Below, one piece after another: positions 1 to 12,604 of a DNA stretch of 64,000 nt. Each line of letters begins with the position of its first letter. Positions within the stretch are counted from its first letter, which is position 1. The notes beneath the pieces are model-generated. The model was not told the DNA's origin and searched no databases. It saw nothing but the letters and a program-made list of their open reading frames with translations. The translations under genes were made by a program, and so were the position numbers. The stretch is from Pomphorhynchus laevis (lineage: Eukaryota > Acanthocephala > Palaeacanthocephala > Echinorhynchida > Pomphorhynchidae): positions 1-64,000 of the forward strand of contig WNNJ02003282.1 of assembly GCA_012934845.2 (NCBI GenBank). Direction: 5' to 3'.

Positions 1-860
1 ATAATATTATTATATTGTATAATATAATATTATATTATTATATTAAGTATAATAGTAATATTATTCTTAATACATTTTCTACACATATTTGATTAAAGTG
101 CATGTAATGTAATATAAACAAAGTAATTTTATATAATTTTTGATAGATTCATTAAATATCAAATATTTTTAAAATCTATTTCTTTTATTTTTTAGTAAAT
201 GATATTTCACTATGAATATTATGAAAAATAATAACGTTCCATAAATTATATAAAATTATGATTTACTCGCTTGGAGACTAAATTATAGGACAAATATAGT
301 GTCCATTATTGTCCTGATCTATTAAGATCATAACAATAACCGATCATTAAATGACAAAAGTAGTACACATCTGAACTGAATTGTTCATACTTACATCGCA
401 CCTTTTCTGCTATGAAGAATAATGCAATTTGTACAAAATACATTATAGATCAATTATATGCAGAAATGATATATTTCTTAATGGCGAACATAAAAAGTAT
501 ACACTTTTACACTTTTAGTAAATAACCTTTAACTCAATATAAAATAAACGAATACAAAATAAATGAATTTGACAATGTTTCCTTTCGTAAGAGTCCATCT
601 TTATTAATGAATTTTGGGTTCACAACAAGTTCCTTTGTTAAATTACTATTTACTTTCATATTATTAACACAATAAGATGTCTTACAAATAAATAACATTT
701 ATCAAATTATCATATATAAATATTATTAAAAAAGAGCATAAATTAAGATAATTTTATAAAAATAGCCTGATTTTCGAGAAATTAAATTAAATATTAATAA
801 TAAATATAGTAATATTATTAATATTATTATTAATTTATAATATATAATTATATAAAAATT
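1..860. other. AT-rich stretch without a gene
   Basis: Very AT-rich sequence with stop codons in all frames and runs of AT/TAT repeats near both ends. I see no gene, RNA or recognisable element in it. Confidence 0.6.
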
Positions 861-1735
861 GCAGATGTACGGGAGAAGTCTGATCAATTACTGCGCACGG
901 CCCTTAGTCATTTAGAGATAAAAGGTTGCTCATCATGGCTTACAATATACCCTACATACGACGAACGCACACGCATCAGTAATGCTGAATTTCGAGACTC
1001 CGTTACAGCAAGTTACGGACTCCACCCGATGACGCTCCACGTATATGCCAATGTGGGGAGCGCAATTCAATTTCACATGCTCTCGCATGTAAGCTTGGTG
1101 GCTTACCGTCAATGAGGCACGACGCAATATCTGACCTCATCGCGTCAAAATTAACTGAAGTGTGCCACAACATTAGGAAATAACCTATTCTTTAAAGTGT
1201 TGATGTCAAAGTTTAATTCAAGAATACATCGACTACTCGGAACAAGGATGCAAGAGTGGACGTTTCATGCTCGGGCCTCTTTGGCGATCGAACGGTGAAA
1301 ACCTTCTTTGATGTATGCGTCTTCAGCGCATTTTCACCTTCGAACCAGTCAAAGGCACCCGTCGACTGTTTTGGGCATCATGAAAACAGAAATAAGACCA
1401 AATATCTTAAACGAGTTACGACCATAGAGAGAGGGCTTCATTCGTTCCATTTATTCTCTCCCATTTCGGAGATCTAGGGAATGAAGCTTCCACAACACTA
1501 AAGTGAATCGCATTGCTGCTGGCTGCGAAGCGGAAAACGACATACGCGGAGGAAATCAAAAAATTAAGGCAGCTGACAAGCGTAGTGCTGTGCAGGATGG
1601 CTTCCAGGTGCATACGAGGTGCGCGATCTGCTTTCCTTCGCCCAATGCCGGAACACTCAAGCTAGACTAGCTATATGGACCCATTTGCGGGTAACCCGGT
1701 TCTTTTTGTATGTTTAATAATTTGCTTCTCATTAA
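860..1735 (+). mobile_element. LINE fragment with restriction-like endonuclease (copy A)
   Basis: Degenerate 3' part of a non-LTR retrotransposon. Read on the + strand in several frames it gives a CxCG...HALACKxGG cysteine-histidine cluster (about 1,040-1,100), then SMRHDAISDL, then GLFGDRTVKTFFDVCVF (about 1,270-1,330), HENRNKTKY, and finally LAAKRKTTYAEE and a basic C-terminus near 1,610. The order CCHC, RHN/RHD, EPxL, RLDxxxxG, FxDV and K..KY is that of the restriction-like endonuclease of R2-type LINEs. The tail contains CCATTTGCGGG, also present at the 3' end of the 16-18 kb copy. At least three frame changes separate the pieces, so it is dead. The LINE clade beyond 'R2-like endonuclease' is uncertain. 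Confidence 0.75.
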
Positions 1736-2296
1736 AAAAATATATAATCATAATATTTATATTATAAATTAATATAATATAAATATAATATAAATATTGT
1801 ATTTATATGATTGATTGATTCTTTATTAAATAAAAGTGAACATGTTACAAAATACAAATAAGCAACTATCTCTATGTACAGTTAGTATGCCCGAAACAAA
1901 GTTTAAATAATTGGGATATGAACTCTATATTACGAGCGAGTTTGGTAAACGCCATGTTTAAAACTTCCGCGAGAGTGACTAAATTTTTTCTACAAATGCA
2001 CTCTGCAAACCTATGAATTTTTAACATTTTTTGAAGGTCTCGTGAGGCTACATTACAAAAAAAACGGGATATCCATAAACTAGTAATGATCTTACTAATG
2101 CAATATATACAACCTCTAACTGAGTGGGAGAGGCTCCTAATGCCGAAATGCGCCTTAGCAGATAAAGTCGGCTACTACATTTTCTGATGACCTAATCAAT
2201 ATGAAGAGACCAAGACAGTTTGGCGGTAAAATTAACGCCTAGTATTCGAAGACTATTAAGACGTTTCAGCCCATGATCAAATATCAATGGGCTATG

Positions 2297-4434
2297 TCAA
2301 CTCTTTAGATTGATATGCATAATTTTGGATTTTGATCTATTTAAGCTCAATAGATTTTGATCAGTCCATTTAATCAGATTGCCCAACTCTAGCTTAACGT
2401 CTCTATTAGAATTTAAGAAGTTCGACGAACTTGCAATTATGGAGATGTCATCAGCGAATTTCACAAATACGCTGGATTGCTGAATAGAATAAAAATCATC
2501 AACGTAGACGACGAATAACAAACGGCGATAACGCGATTCCTTGAGGTACTCTGATTGATATTGTATAACTCTCTGAAACTATCTCTTTGTAACCTACACG
2601 TTGAGTTCTATCTAGTAGATATGAAGAAATAAAAGCTATCTGCCAGTATGATAAGTTGTTTTTAACTAACTTGTTGATTAAAATGTGATGATTAACACAA
2701 TCGAAGGCTTTTGAATTATCGACCCGAATAATTTGTACTACGGGACAGCTTGATGAGTCAAGTTCTTTTAGCATTCGTTCATTAATCGCGACAAGGGCGT
2801 TCGTAGCACTGCTGTTAGGTTTGAAAGCAAATTGAGAGTTGGATACCGTATTTATGTATTTATCCAAAAATCTCTTTTTAAAACACGTCTCTAGAACTTT
2901 TGCTATAGCCGGTACTAGACTTATGGACCTAAAATTGTCAATTGTAATAGGTAATTTGTCTTTGGGTATCAAGCGAACCATAGACTGTTTTAAGCAACTT
3001 GGAACAATTCTCATTCTGAATATGGAGTTAAACATAATTGAAAGAGGTTCTGCTAATAAAACAGCTAATTCATGTAGAGCCCATATAGGTATACCTGACC
3101 CACATTATTTGTTTTTCCTTATCTTTAATATTGCCGAGTGTACTTCCAGCGGTGAAATTGTGTCCATAAATTGATCAAAGTTAGAAATATGATCATCAAA
3201 TGCGATGAGTAAGCTGTTATTATGCTCTGTTTAGATTCCATTTGTTAAATTAGAATTGATAAGGTTGACTGTCGCTTTAAGTCTTTCATCCGTAAGTTCA
3301 TCAAAATCCGATATAGGTGCTTGCTTTCTAATTGTATTTACTCCTTTTCATAGAGAACCACCACGATTTATGCATAATTGCTTTTTTAACCATCACGATT
3401 TTGCTATAGGTATTAGATTTGACAGTCTATTGTTAATTTGTTTGTACATTTCAGAATTGCCACTCTGGTAAGCTCGGTCTATTCGCTTCTGCAATTCCTT
3501 GATCAGTGGTGTGACCCACGTTGGATCTCTTGAATTTATACGTACTTTTTTACATGGAATAGTACTAGAGAAGTAGTCATTAAGTTTATTGTTGATAATG
3601 TCAAAATTTTCACAAGTCCAATTTGAGATCTTTATTGTTAATTCGCTTACCTTATTCCTTAAGTTAATTAAGTTGTTCGCTCGTTTATCCCATAAAGTTA
3701 ATTTGCGAACTTCGAAACGCTCTATTTTGTAATTATTTCCAATACGTATCGCACAATGGTCTGAATGTTTTAGCGGTGAACATTTTTTAACCTGGTTATA
3801 GTAATGTTCTATATTTGTGAAGATTTTATCCACGATGGCGTTGTTTCGAGTGTTAAATTTAACTAATTGTAATAATCCGTGATGACAAGCATATGAATCA
3901 AGTGGAATCCGATTAAAATCGCCTAATACCATTAGATATTTGCTGGGGCATATTATATTATCTATAATCGTCTCCAATTTTTGTTGAGCTGCTTGCGAGT
4001 CGGTGTTCGGTGGGTGATAAGCCAGCATAATTGTACAGGAAAATTTCCGATTTTTAACTTTTTCCGAAAACGAAAGAATTAAATATTCGAGATAAGTGGA
4101 CATAAATCTAGATGTCTCTGTAACTTCATAATCTGAATTATGTCTTATGTAAGCACACACCACCTCCTTCTCTATCCAGGCGATGCACCGAAAACAATTT
4201 GTAACCTGTTATGTTCATATTATCTATTATATGTTCTGAGAACCAGCTTTCAGTTATTAATGCAATATCCAAGGGTTCGATGTTGTTGATAATTAATGAA
4301 ATTTCATCTATTTTGTTATACATACGATTAGCATTGCAATAAAACATAGTAGGATAAGTAAATTTTGACGTGGTTACTTGTGGTGGAGATACTATTGATT
4401 CTGTAAAAGAGAAGTGAGAAGCACCGGATCCCAC
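2297..4434 (-). pseudogene. LINE ORF2: APE endonuclease + reverse transcriptase
   Basis: Broken polyprotein in four or more overlapping frames. The N-terminal piece (4,434-4,138) has the exonuclease-endonuclease-phosphatase start: CNANRMYNKIDEISLI, then ALITESWF and a GGGVCL loop. The next piece (4,163-3,393) continues with MLAYHPPN, VLGDFNRIP and SDHCAI, the catalytic D-N and D-H motifs. Then come RT motifs: DNFRSISLVPAIAKVLE and SQFAFKPNSSATNAL (3,035-2,499), KAFDCVNH, VPQGIALSPFVI, and FADDISIIASS (2,521-2,297), where FADD is the catalytic aspartate pair. The C-terminal region continues out of frame to about 1,900 (RFAECICRKNLVTL). All main domains are present; only reading-frame damage prevents function. 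Confidence 0.85.
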
Positions 4435-5463
4435 CTTAATACTTGTCGGTGTATCACATGTCGAAAAATTTCAGCCTTTGATGTAGTTGTATCGAAATCG
4501 TTTTTAGATTTAGCCGATTTTAGTTGTATTCGTTCTTCATGGCTAATCTCCTTATGTATTCTTATATTGCTTGTAATTCGAAATCTACGAATCCAAATGC
4601 ATTTGGCATGATAACTAGACTGAAGTACAATTTTTAACAATCGTGGATATTGATTTTTATTGATTTCCATGTTTTTTCCCAATCTAAACACTCCCAGAAC
4701 TTTCAGTTGCTTTATTATAGCTAATTCGTTTTTATGAAATATCTTAGAAAGCAAAGTCCGAATTGCTGATAAATCACTATCTAATTTAAGGTTCGCGGAA
4801 TTCCCATCAGATTCTGGAATATTAGTCAAGATCAAACACCGATCTCTTGATGCATACCTTTTTCTATTTCGGATCGCCTTATTATCACGTGCTGCATTAT
4901 AAGTTACACATTTGTGATGGTTAATAATTTCGTTGGAAATTGAGAATGATTCATCGCCTTATTGTTACCTGCGCTACTAATGGGGTGGGGTTACCTTTAA
5001 AGGTATCTGGTGAAATACTTATCGTTAAGTTTTTGCTCGCATTTAAAGTTTGATGAATATTATTAATCCGGGAAGGTGTGAAAGCTGGAAGAATATCATT
5101 ACTATTGAAATTGGTAATACTACTATGTAAATTCAATATTAAGTCTTCTTTGTCGTTCGAATAGTGAACAGTGTTTGAATCATTTATTAGAATTGTATCC
5201 GTGTCCTCATAAACACCCATTTTATTATCACTGTACGGTCGATTAAAAATAGCTTGAGATTCGTTGACATGATAATTACGTTTCGCTGCACATTCTTTGA
5301 ATTCTGACAGATGATTTGAAATAGTCAACAATAAATTATGTAGGCAAACAGTACAAAATATATGCTGCCTGTCGAAATTCAGCGACTTACATGAATAATG
5401 AACAGGAGTAATAGCACTACAATCAGGACTAGTACAAGGTAGCATCACTATGTTGGATGACAA
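4392..5463 (-). pseudogene. LINE ORF1 with cysteine-rich N-terminus
   Basis: Two open segments (5,463-4,951 and 4,835-4,392) in different frames form the ORF1 region upstream of the endonuclease. The first 60 residues hold CTSPDC, HYSC and CTVC, a PHD/RING-like zinc-binding pattern known from ORF1 of CR1-group LINEs. The middle is Asn/Ser-rich and low complexity. The second segment has RLGKNMEINKNQYPRLLKIVL, the RLG...RPLKI signature common in ORF1 RNA-binding regions of CR1/Jockey elements. ORF1 proteins bind element RNA; this is inferred from family knowledge. The 3' end of ORF1 overlaps the ORF2 start by about 40 bp. Confidence 0.65.
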
Positions 5464-5580
5464 AGATGACGTCGTGGTTTTTGTCGATTTTGATTGAGTT
5501 TCTTCCTTAGTAAAACTTAGATCTCTATCCTTTCCGCAACCTAAGAAACTTCTACATCCTGATGAATTTTTACAAATTGA

Positions 5581-6339
5581 TGAAGTATTAATAATACTTC
5601 ATAAATTGCGATAAAAATTATCGTAATTTTTATGATAGGAAATTTTATGATGTTTAAAGATTTATTAATAATAAGTTAATTATGCGAGTTGTCATACATT
5701 AATTTTTAAGCTAAATTTTATCTAAATTAAGTTTTCCGAATTTGCTGACCAAGTTTAAATTTACTTATCAGACTTTAAATTCTTTACTTTTCAACTTAGA
5801 CTTGTTTATCCTACTTTAAACTCAAAAGATAACTGTTATTTTGGGATTTGAGTGTTTCTTGAATTTGTTCATTATTCGTGCCTGTATTTGTGTTATATCT
5901 GATATATCCAAATTATCTGATATTCTCTCGAAATTAATCACCATAAAATGAACTGATATAAGTTGTTTAGCAAGTCATAATTAACTGCTAATGGATAAAT
6001 AGGGAGGTGTTTAACTTCCAATGAATAAATAGAGAGATGTTTCCAAATGTCCTCAGTGGATATTTTGGAAGAATTCAATGAAAATTTACTCCCTAAGATA
6101 TCGTTATTATGCAAGAAATAATATAATTTATATTATTTTAATTTGTAAATATTTATAAATAGTATATAATTTTAATTCTTTTTAATTTCTATAGCACGTC
6201 GAATACTTAAATTTATTTGGATTCTCATTTAGTTTATCAAATTCCATATAAACAAATTTACGCATGCTGTTCAATTTAATTTATAAATTATAATTTATAA
6301 ATTATTTTTAATAATTTATTTTATTATAAATTTATTTAG
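5581..6339. other. Gap with a short hairpin
   Basis: No gene recognised. A perfect hairpin GAAGTATTA/TAATACTTC lies at 5,582-5,600, right at the 5' edge of the LINE. A short + frame around 6,047-6,115 (starting MSSVDILEEFNENLLPK) is too short to call. Confidence 0.4.
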
Positions 6340-6504
6340 ATTAATATCGATTTAATGGACATGATTGTTAAATCTTTGCAGAAAGATCCGCTTATAAGGT
6401 ATAGCGCGGCTAAATTGGTAAATCATCGTTTTTGCTCTATCGCGTCTCAGTTTCTGTCGACTGATAATTCTGGTTGTTCCGAAGTGTCCTTGGCTCGTGT
6501 TTAA
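6340..6504 (+). CDS. Possible last exon of a protein kinase
   Basis: After a TTTATTTAG acceptor-like site at 6,339, one open frame reads into a stop at 6,502-6,504. It includes IVKSLQKDPLIRYSAAKLVN followed by HRFC. This resembles kinase subdomain XI at the end of the catalytic lobe (LLxxDPxxRPSAxxLLxHPF, with the invariant Arg replaced in spacing by LIRYSA). The pattern is nearest to Wee1/Ste20-type C-termini, but the segment is too short to name a family. No upstream kinase exon is visible before the LINE at 5,580, so this may be a processed remnant, a terminal exon far from its gene, or chance. Confidence 0.3.
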   Translation: MNIDLMDMIVKSLQKDPLIRYSAAKLVNHRFCSIASQFLSTDNSGCSEVSLARV

Positions 6505-7160
6505 AGTGTTCATTTTAATTTCTTTTGTGTACATTTTTAATTATTTAGATTGTGATAATTTATTAGTGCATGTACATGCCTGTACCTCTCTTTTAAATGA
6601 AAATATTGAATTGACAGTTTTGCTTAAATCATTAGATCATTATTTTGAAAATTGTTCCATGTCTTACCTTTAGTTCAAAGCGTAAAATAACCACAACTTT
6701 TAAATATATGTTTAATGACTTCCTAATGATTATTTACAATTCATGTATGATATAAGCTGAGGTTATTTTTATCCGGCTTATTGTGTCATGTCAAAAGATG
6801 GAGTTATTATTCAAGGTAAGAACTGGTAAATGCGGTAGCCACTCGTGTATTTTAAGACTTTAATTTTGCTTGTTCGTTACAAGCTATGGACCATGAAATA
6901 TTGAAAGTATAAGTATTTTCTTACTAATAAACGCTACAAATAATTCAAAGTACCGTTTATGCACTTTCTTTAAGTTACTCTTAAAGAAAGTAGAGAAAGT
7001 TTCTTTAGTTACACTTTTATATTCCATAATTATTATATAATTAATATATTAATGTATAATAATTTATATAATTACTATAATAAATGAATAATTATATATA
7101 AATATATAATTAAATATTACATAATTAAATATATTTCTCTTATTTTTCTCAAAGAGCCAA
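6505..7160. other. AT-rich stretch without a gene
   Basis: Nothing recognised; AT-rich with short direct repeats (AAGAAAGTAGAGAAAG around 6,985). Confidence 0.5.
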
Positions 7161-7165
7161 CTTTC

Positions 7166-7797
7166 TCCGAACGCAATTTTAAAAGATTAATACAATTTTA
7201 ATAATTAATATATATTACTATATACTAATTTATATAATTACTAAAATTATATATTTAATATATAATTATTTATTTTAATCACTGATAATAATGACTATTC
7301 AGTAAAAGTATTTTATAAATTTGATTATAGAAACAATTATTTAATATAATTTAATCAATTAACTGAACTATAATTCAATTTAGTTATAATTCAATTTAGT
7401 AATTGAATTATTTTATTATTTTGTAAAATAATTTAATATTTAGTGATAATTAAATAATTTAGAAATATGAATCGTCAATTATCAATATTATCTATTGATA
7501 ATAAAATACATCTATTGATTTAAAATTAAATATTTATATAAAAATAAAGTAACCTTTAATTTCTTAGATTATCCTAATTAGTTAACAACAAATCAACTAA
7601 TTTAGGAATAATTCATGTTATATACTGCAATTGATAATTGACGATTCATATTTCTAAATTATTTAATTATCACTAAATATTAAATTATTTTACAAAATAA
7701 TAAAATAATTAGCAATAATTAGTAATTATACAAATTATTATATAGTAATATATATTAAATATTAAAATTGTATTAATCTTTTAAAATTGTGTTCGGA
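7166..7797. mobile_element. AT-rich foldback element (MITE-like)
   Basis: The outer arm starting TCCGAACGCAATTTTAAAAG at 7,166 is repeated in inverted orientation ending TTCGGA at 7,797 over about 57 bp. A second inverted pair inside (about 7,400-7,487 against 7,632-7,725) is about 85 bp long and nearly perfect. The left half has about 140 bp extra, so the two pairs are not concentric. No transposase. It looks like a non-autonomous foldback DNA element. Confidence 0.6.
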
Positions 7798-8063
7798 GAA
7801 AATTACGTTCGGCGAGATTTATATCTTCAAGAATTATTAATAGATATTAATTATTAATTTACATTTTATTATTAAACCATTAAAACAAATTATTGCGTCA
7901 TATAATATATGACGTCATAAAAATATGCACTTTATTAATAAATAATATTAAATAGTATGATTACTAATAAATAATATTTATTGTGTGATCATTAGGAACA
8001 TGGATAATATAAAGAGCTGTAAATATCGTAAAATTGCCATATTGGTATGTCATGTATATTGTA

Positions 8064-8157
8064 AAATTGGCTAATTATAAGCAGTTAGGCTTTTAAATTG
8101 GCTAATTATAAGCAGTTAGGCCTTTAAATTGGCTAATTATAACCAGTTAGGCCTTTA
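8064..8157. repeat. Three tandem 31-bp repeats
   Basis: The unit begins AAATTGGCTAATTATAAGCA and repeats at 8,064, 8,095 and 8,126 with two or three substitutions between copies. Each holds CTAATTATAA and GTTAGG. No function inferred. Confidence 0.85.
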
Positions 8158-9404
8158 AGAATTGCAGTTTTATATTATTTTTTTAGCAATTTATGAAAAG
8201 CAGTACAGCATTTTATGGACTTACTGACGATTGTCGCTGGGATATCTTTTTCCTTAACTAAACATGCTCACAAAAGTCGATGTCTACAATGTCTTTGTTC
8301 TATACTGTCCCTTATAGTGCAGCAAGCTACATTTAATACGTGTGCTACATATCGTATAATTACGCAACAACTTGCATAAATGTGCTTAGCTGTAAATTAG
8401 TATTTTACCTTCATATCTTGTTTTACGTTCATCTTCCACAATTCACCCGTTGTGTTATTGAATGATTTCATGTAATATAAACTATAAAATGTTAAATTAA
8501 AAAGATAATTTTCGTTAATTTGAACGATTAGCTGTTTATTGCGCTTGCTGTGTTTCAGTCCTACAATTTAGCTAATTTAATTATTTTCAAATTGTGTCGT
8601 CATCTGCGATTTAATTTATCATTCGCAAAGCCAGAATTGCAATTATTTGTTTCTAAAATAGAGTTTCTGATCAGAAAGTTTCTGATCGGAGAATATCTGC
8701 ATTTTTCTAAGAACTTAAAATTAATTAATTATTCGATTTACAATTACTGTGGATCATTAGATAATTATAAAAACGATATTTCAAACGATTGCATATATTG
8801 AGAAAGGGCAGCAATACTTTTCAGATAGAACTTGCAATAAGAATTAATTAATAGCCAAATTGTGAAGACATGTTCCCTGCAGTAAAATATTCCTAATGTC
8901 GATACAACGAAATATCAGTGAAGTTTCACTTATATTACTTTAGGATGAAACGAGCTCAATCGGCTCCTATAAAAGGCATTTTCCCTAAAGCAATTCACAC
9001 AATACGATCTAATATTATATGATTACAAATCTTTTAATGCACGAAAAACTTCACTTAGTTCGTTAGTGATTTTATCAAATGCGATTTGGTCTTAAATGTT
9101 GTGGATAGTTGGTTGCAAATAAAAGCGAGAATGCATTATTTCCCTTGTTTCAGTGGTGCAATTCCATTATGAAGGATCTATTAGATAAATATTAAATTGC
9201 TATTAATTTAATATATCAAACTTTTTAAAGGACACGAAAAGTAATCAAATGCAAGATTAAATGCAGAGATATGAAAAAATCCAAAGATTAACTGAAAAAG
9301 TTTAAAGAGAGTGGGCGCAACAGTAAAATGATTTAATACAAAATTGATAAGATCGAACTCAAGTGTGAACAAATTGAATAAAGTATTGTTAATAGTCAAT
9401 AATG

Positions 9405-9765
9405 ATCCATTATTGATAAAGAATTATTGGAGCTGGATCAAAGAAAAGAGGAAATTATTTTTGATATTTCGCTTACTGGATCAAAGAAAGAAGTTAAATT
9501 TTATTCGATATTTGCTCACCTCTGCTAGCATCTTCAGAACGATATTATTGATATCTTCAGATCAATTATTGATAAAGAATTATTAGAGCTGGATCCAAAA
9601 ATGAGGGAATTTTTTTTTGATATTTGGCCAACTTCTGTTAGCATAATTACAAATTTAAATTTATAGTTTATTGTAATTTTCTGTAGATGCTAAAAGAGGT
9701 GAGCGAAATATCAAATAAAAGTTTCTCCCTTTTCGATTCAATTCCAATAATTCTTTATGAAGAAA
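9405..9765. repeat. Dispersed hairpin repeat cluster
   Basis: The segment TGATAAAGAATTATTGGAGC at about 9,412 recurs near 9,570, and again inverted around 9,700-9,757. The same cluster carries CTCACCTCTGCTAGCATC-like inverted motifs (9,515, 9,625, 9,690), which reappear at 20,430-20,560. It looks like pieces of a small non-autonomous element. No coding capacity. Confidence 0.55.
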
Positions 9766-10184
9766 ATGATTGATTTTTTAATTGACTTTTAATTAATCAA
9801 TTTCAATTTTAATCTTATCGTGACAGCATAATATGATTCAAATGAGGGAAAGGTCGACAAAATGAGTGCAAAATTATTAATTGAGAAAAAAATAATCATA
9901 TTTGATGTGCTTGATATCTTCAATTAGCGCATATTTCAATGAACATAAACATAACGATGTTTCGATTGTGTTAATTTCATTAAATTACTGAGATTACATG
10001 ATATTTTTATATCTAATGTAATCATGAGATTTCATATTATTGAACGAATTATTAGTAATCAAAATTGTCGATATTTACTATTTCGAAAAAAAATCATTAT
10101 CTGCAGATAATTATTCGGAAATCTTTAGATAATTATCTATTGATATAATTATATATTAATATTATTATTAATATTATATATTAA

Positions 10185-11300
10185 TATTACCTATTGTATA
10201 GCGGTTTTATTGAGTCAATCACACAAGCGAAAATTGAACAAGCACATAAAGAATTATTAACTCTACCGTTCAAGTTAGGGGGCATTTGGTTAGTTGATTC
10301 GGAATACATCGCTGACTTTGAGTACGATTGTTCTCGTAGAATGTACGAAACCTATCAAGACGGATATACGGGAGAAAACCTGAAAGATGTTTAAACTCAA
10401 ATAGCTAGAAACATTTCGTACATGAGATTAAACGTAGCCAAATCGAGAAAGAATTAATACTAAAATCTCTACCAGCGGATTACTTTAAGATATTGGCACA
10501 TGCTAGTTACAAGGGAGCTTCATCGTGGCTATCTTCCCTACCTCTACGTCACGAGGGGTTTCGGCTTACAAACAATGAGTTTAGCGATGCATTAGCAGGT
10601 CGCTATGGATGGTCTTTGCGAGCATTCGAAAATAAAAAATGCATATGTTCTTCAGAAATGACTATCAATCATGCATTTTCGTGCAAGACCGGAGCGTTAC
10701 CATCTATCAGGCATAATGAAGTAAGGGATATATTTTCTCACCTCTTAAGCGGGATATGCAGTGGCGTGGAGGTTGAACCAGTATTAGCACCCGTTCCATC
10801 TGATTATCGTTTTAATAACAATAGCACAAGCGTATCGAAAGAAGCGCGTCTGGATGTTGTATGTAGTGGACTATTCGGAAGCCGGTTTGAGCGGACATTT
10901 TTGGATGTCGCGATATTTTATATACATGTTCCCTCTAACTCCCGAACTGAGTGTAAGGCTGGCTTTGAATACCATGAAAAACGGAAAATATCAAAGTATG
11001 GAGAGCAAATTTCAAGTTTAGAACAGGCGCATTTCAGTCCATTAAATTTTTCGTCTTTAGGAGGATCAAGTCAGGAGTCTAATAGGATAATAAAGCAAAT
11101 AGCCTCAAAATTAAGCTCAAAACGCGAACTTTCATATTCTCAAATAATAAAAAATAAACGATAGAAAATTTCATATGCCTTAGCTCGTGCTGCATCTGCC
11201 TGTTTAAGAGCGCCACGCTCTACATATGGAAAACCTGTTCACGATCATTTTCGATCAACAGAAGAGATAGCCAATGTTTGCTTGTAATAATTATTATTAG
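10185..11300 (+). mobile_element. LINE fragment with restriction-like endonuclease (copy B)
   Basis: The best-preserved endonuclease of this family. 10,194-10,394 encodes the end of the RT thumb (LLTLPFKLGGIWLV). After a short break, 10,493-11,164 is open for 223 residues: YKGASSWLSSLP, NEFSDALAGRYGW, CICSSEMTINHAFSC (CCHC-type cluster, about residues 49-63), SIRHNEVRDIF, VEVEPVL, ARLDVVCSGLFG (catalytic-type Asp), RTFLDVAIF and HEKRKISKYGEQ. These match the order of the R2-type restriction-like endonuclease (CCHC, RHN, EP, R/PDLV, D, K..KY). The RT core is missing, so it is a 5'-truncated copy. Three residues before the stop the frame is lysine-rich (IIKNKR), and further family sequence (RAASACLRA) follows out of frame to about 11,210. 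Confidence 0.8.
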
Positions 11301-11499
11301 CCTTTGATTACTCTGTCATTTGAGATATTTGATTTATTGTAAAAAGATATTAAAAGATATTATTATTAAATAAAAAAATATTATTATTAATATTTATCAA
11401 ATATTAATATTAATATTTGATATTTTATTAATATCAAATAATATTTAGTCAAGCAATGTCTATTATAATTTATAATAATATAAACATAATATTATAACA

Positions 11500-11787
11500 T
11501 TAATCCATGATATATAATGCATTAAAAGGTAGGTGGTCATTTAATCTTAAAAAGAAACGGCTGGTGTCAGAGATTACATCTTTGCATCTGCGTCCAGAGA
11601 ACAGGGCTGTGGTATAATCAGCGTATACCACAAGATGTTGGTCACTTTTAAAGTTTTTGTAAAGGTCAATGGAGGCAGCAAGATACAAGATTGGAGAAAG
11701 TAGGGATCCTTGAAGCACACCCGTAATAGGGTAGAGCTGACGCGCATAAGGGTCGTCTTCATTGAATAATCGCTTGGTATACAACAA
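11500..11787 (-). pseudogene. LINE reverse transcriptase active-site fragment
   Basis: A 95-residue frame with ITGVLQGSLLSPILYLAA (RT motif B, normally GVPQGSxLSP) and LVVYADYTTALFSG, where the catalytic YADD reads YADY, so one catalytic Asp is changed. It ends shortly after, which marks the 3' truncation of the element at 11,480-14,290. Confidence 0.75.
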
Positions 11788-12604
11788 TATTTTCAGCCTG
11801 TTAACAATTCTCGCAGGCAGCCTAAGGGACCTGAGAGAGGAGAAAACGAAGGGAATTGAGATCCGGTTAAATGCAGCTGAAAAAATGAAGAAAAAGAGCT
11901 ACAGCAAGCTGATGACTATTATCTTAACAAAACTGATGCACTTCACCTCTCGAGTGGAGAGTGGAGCAGTGATTCTGGAGGTGCCCGGAAGTGGTTCCCA
12001 GGAGATTAGTATATCTGTGACAGATAGATCCCTACTCCTGAAATCACGCCAAGGCGGGATTGGTTGGGAAGATTGAGTGGCTCCATAGTTATACAGGGAT
12101 AGTGACTCTTCCAAAACTCTGTCAAGGCCAATGCTCCTAATCCAACCCACACACCTTTCCTTCCAACAGGCAAACTTCTTGAATATCTTCCAAAAGTAAG
12201 ACTGAGAAGGTTTAATGTGAGCAAAGCTCGCCTTATCCCTGCTTAGCTGGAACCTATATCTAGAGCTCTCGTATTCATTCGAGAGAGCCGGTTCGGCGGA
12301 AACAGAAAGTTTGGGAAGATGTAGCATTTTAGCGAGGACCTTGAATTTTGTTGGAGTAGGATTGTTTATGCGACCTTTATAGGTAGTCGAAAGCAACGCG
12401 GTAGCTTGCGATGAGAGGTAGGAATTAAATTCGGTCAAACTCTTGTTACCAATAATATGGAAAAGTTGGATAGCTGCTGAAAGAAGGCTACTCTGATGGG
12501 ATCAACGTGAAACCTTCTAAGCAACGTATCTTCCTATATCCGCCAGCGAATAAGGTCATGATAGGTGGTCTGATGTTGGCGCGACTGCTCATTACAGATT
12601 GCTT

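Larger units (their letters stand above)
1800..5580 (-). mobile_element. Nearly full-length CR1/Jockey-like LINE
   Basis: A non-LTR retrotransposon of about 3.8 kb on the minus strand, with parts in the expected order: ORF1 (5,463-4,392), then APE endonuclease and reverse transcriptase (4,434-2,297), and a C-terminal region rich in basic and aromatic residues to about 1,900. The 3' end (1,808-1,827 on +) reads AATAAAG followed by AATC repeats, a simple-repeat tail as in CR1/L2-like elements rather than poly(A). The coding region is broken by several frameshifts and stops, but domains are continuous, so the copy is inactive yet not ancient. Other fragments in the window belong to different families. 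CR1 versus Jockey assignment would need a tree. Confidence 0.85.
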
